A stretch of 64,000 bases of DNA, from NCBI GenBank assembly GCA_963768185.1, contig CAVYGS010000004.1, forward strand, positions 1,302,001 through 1,366,000, given 5' to 3'. The notes beneath the pieces were generated by a model. The model searched no databases. It was given only the letters and a program-made list of their open reading frames with translations, and was not told where the DNA came from. Positions 63,416 to 64,000 of this stretch are shown in pieces. This DNA is from Palsa-461 sp963768185 (lineage in GTDB: Bacteria > Actinomycetota > Acidimicrobiia > Acidimicrobiales > RAAP-2). A program made the position numbers and the translations under genes. Positions within the stretch are counted from its first letter, which is position 1; every line of letters starts with the position of its first letter.

Positions 63416-64000
63416 AGACGCCCCGCTTCGAGTACCACGCCCCGCGCACCGTGGAGGAGGTGCTCGGTCTGCTGGCCGAGCACGGCGACGAAGCCAAGGT
63501 GCTGGCGGGGGGGCAGAGCCTCGTCCCATTGTTGGCGATGCGCCTCGCCCGGCCCGCTCATCTCGTCGACATCAACGACGTCGAGGGTCTCGCGGGGATC
63601 GCCGAGCGCAACGGCGTCGTCGCCTTCGGGGCATTGACCCGGGAGCGCGAGGCCGAGGGCTCAGCGCTGGTGTCGCAGCACGTCCCGGTCATGGCAGAGG
63701 CGCTGCCCCACATCGGCCACATCTCGATCCGAAACCGGGGCACGGTCGGCGGGAGCATCGCCCACGCCGACGCGTTGGCCGAGCTGCCAGCGGTGGCCAG
63801 GATTACTGGAGCCGAGATGGTCGTGCGGAGCAGCACCGACGAGCGGGTCGTCTCGGCAGAGGACTTCTTTCAAGGACACTTCACGACCGCGCTCGGCGAC
63901 GAGGAGCTGTTGACCGAGGTCCGGGTGCCGAAGGGCCCGGCCGGCGCCGGCTGGGCCTTCGAGGAGGTCGCCCGCCGTCGTGGCGACTTTGCCCTGGTCG
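63412..64000 (+). CDS. FAD-binding subunit of molybdenum hydroxylase (CoxM-like), partial
   Basis: The first 196 residues of the medium subunit, cut by the window edge. It starts TPRFEYHAPRTVEEVLGLLA and has the two FAD motifs of the family, LAGGQSLVPLLAMRLARP and the TVGGSIAHADALAE segment, where Ala-Leu replaces the more usual Pro-Ala. It carries electrons from the molybdenum site via the iron-sulphur subunit to an acceptor. The small 2Fe-2S subunit is expected just beyond the window. Confidence 0.9.
   Translation, partial: MKTPRFEYHAPRTVEEVLGLLAEHGDEAKVLAGGQSLVPLLAMRLARPAHLVDINDVEGLAGIAERNGVVAFGALTREREAEGSALVSQHVPVMAEALPHIGHISIRNRGTVGGSIAHADALAELPAVARITGAEMVVRSSTDERVVSAEDFFQGHFTTALGDEELLTEVRVPKGPAGAGWAFEEVARRRGDFALV

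Overview
The window is 64 kb of GC-rich DNA with dense, mostly short-spaced genes, many GTG starts and frequent ATGA/GTGA stop-start overlaps. Several families point to an actinobacterium: a DUF3151 protein, a DipZ-type CcdA-thioredoxin fusion, a trHbO globin, an F420-type luciferase-like oxidoreductase, the ImuA'/ImuB/DnaE2 mutasome and NarL-type signalling proteins. A deep-branching lineage such as Acidimicrobiia would fit, but that is an inference from gene content only. No rRNA, phage or CRISPR array was seen; there is one tRNA-Gly(TCC).

Layout. 0-6.6 kb: orphan ParA ATPase, DUF3151/TetR pair divergent from an acyl-CoA dehydrogenase, clpS, an alpha/beta hydrolase and a membrane GGDEF(degenerate)-EAL protein. 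6.8-8.06 kb: a TnpB element bounded by 13-bp inverted repeats, inserted upstream of an orphan oligopeptide-type substrate-binding protein. 10-18.2 kb: GNAT, dipZ, two back-to-back toxin-antitoxin modules (VapBC and AbrB/VapC), tRNA-Gly, glbO, a secreted beta-propeller protein and an MFS exporter. 18.2-25.3 kb: a signalling cluster with MerR and two response regulators on the plus strand, facing an operon on the minus strand that encodes a cyclic-nucleotide-binding protein, a receiver-cyclase fusion, an ABC ATPase and a membrane histidine kinase. 25.4-32.9 kb: FAD oxidoreductase, phosphodiesterase/phosphatase, Ser/Thr kinase and FtsX-like permease. 34.2-39.6 kb: LexA-boxed imuA'-imuB-dnaE2. 39.7-44.5 kb: AbrB plus a PIN-like protein, methyltransferase/YedK/LLM operon and an HD-GYP protein with an external fibronectin-like domain. 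44.6-50.4 kb: ArsR-SRPBCC pair, two phospholipase C-like phosphoesterases, DinB-type protein and 2-hydroxyacid dehydrogenase. 50.4-58.8 kb: an amine/amino-acid catabolic locus (DinB, amine oxidase, omega-aminotransferase, Lrp, aldehyde dehydrogenase, APC permease, alanine dehydrogenase). 58.8-64 kb: GNAT, P450 and the start of a molybdenum hydroxylase operon.

Sequence quality matters here. Between about 17.7 and 32.4 kb almost every gene is interrupted by single-base indels, often in G or C runs, although the protein families remain obvious across frames. This looks more like residual sequencing error than mass gene decay. Isolated further breaks lie in tnpB, dnaE2 and the molybdopterin subunit. 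dnaE2 additionally has a clean TGG-to-TAG nonsense codon that a homopolymer error does not explain.

The most interesting assembly of genes is the 18.2-25.3 kb cluster. It joins NarL-type two-component signalling to local cyclic-nucleotide synthesis (receiver-HTH-like-cyclase fusion) and to a cyclic-nucleotide-binding protein with an unrecognised N-terminal domain and no DNA-binding domain, in one overlapping operon with a MacB/LolD-type ATPase whose likely FtsX-type partner lies 8 kb away.
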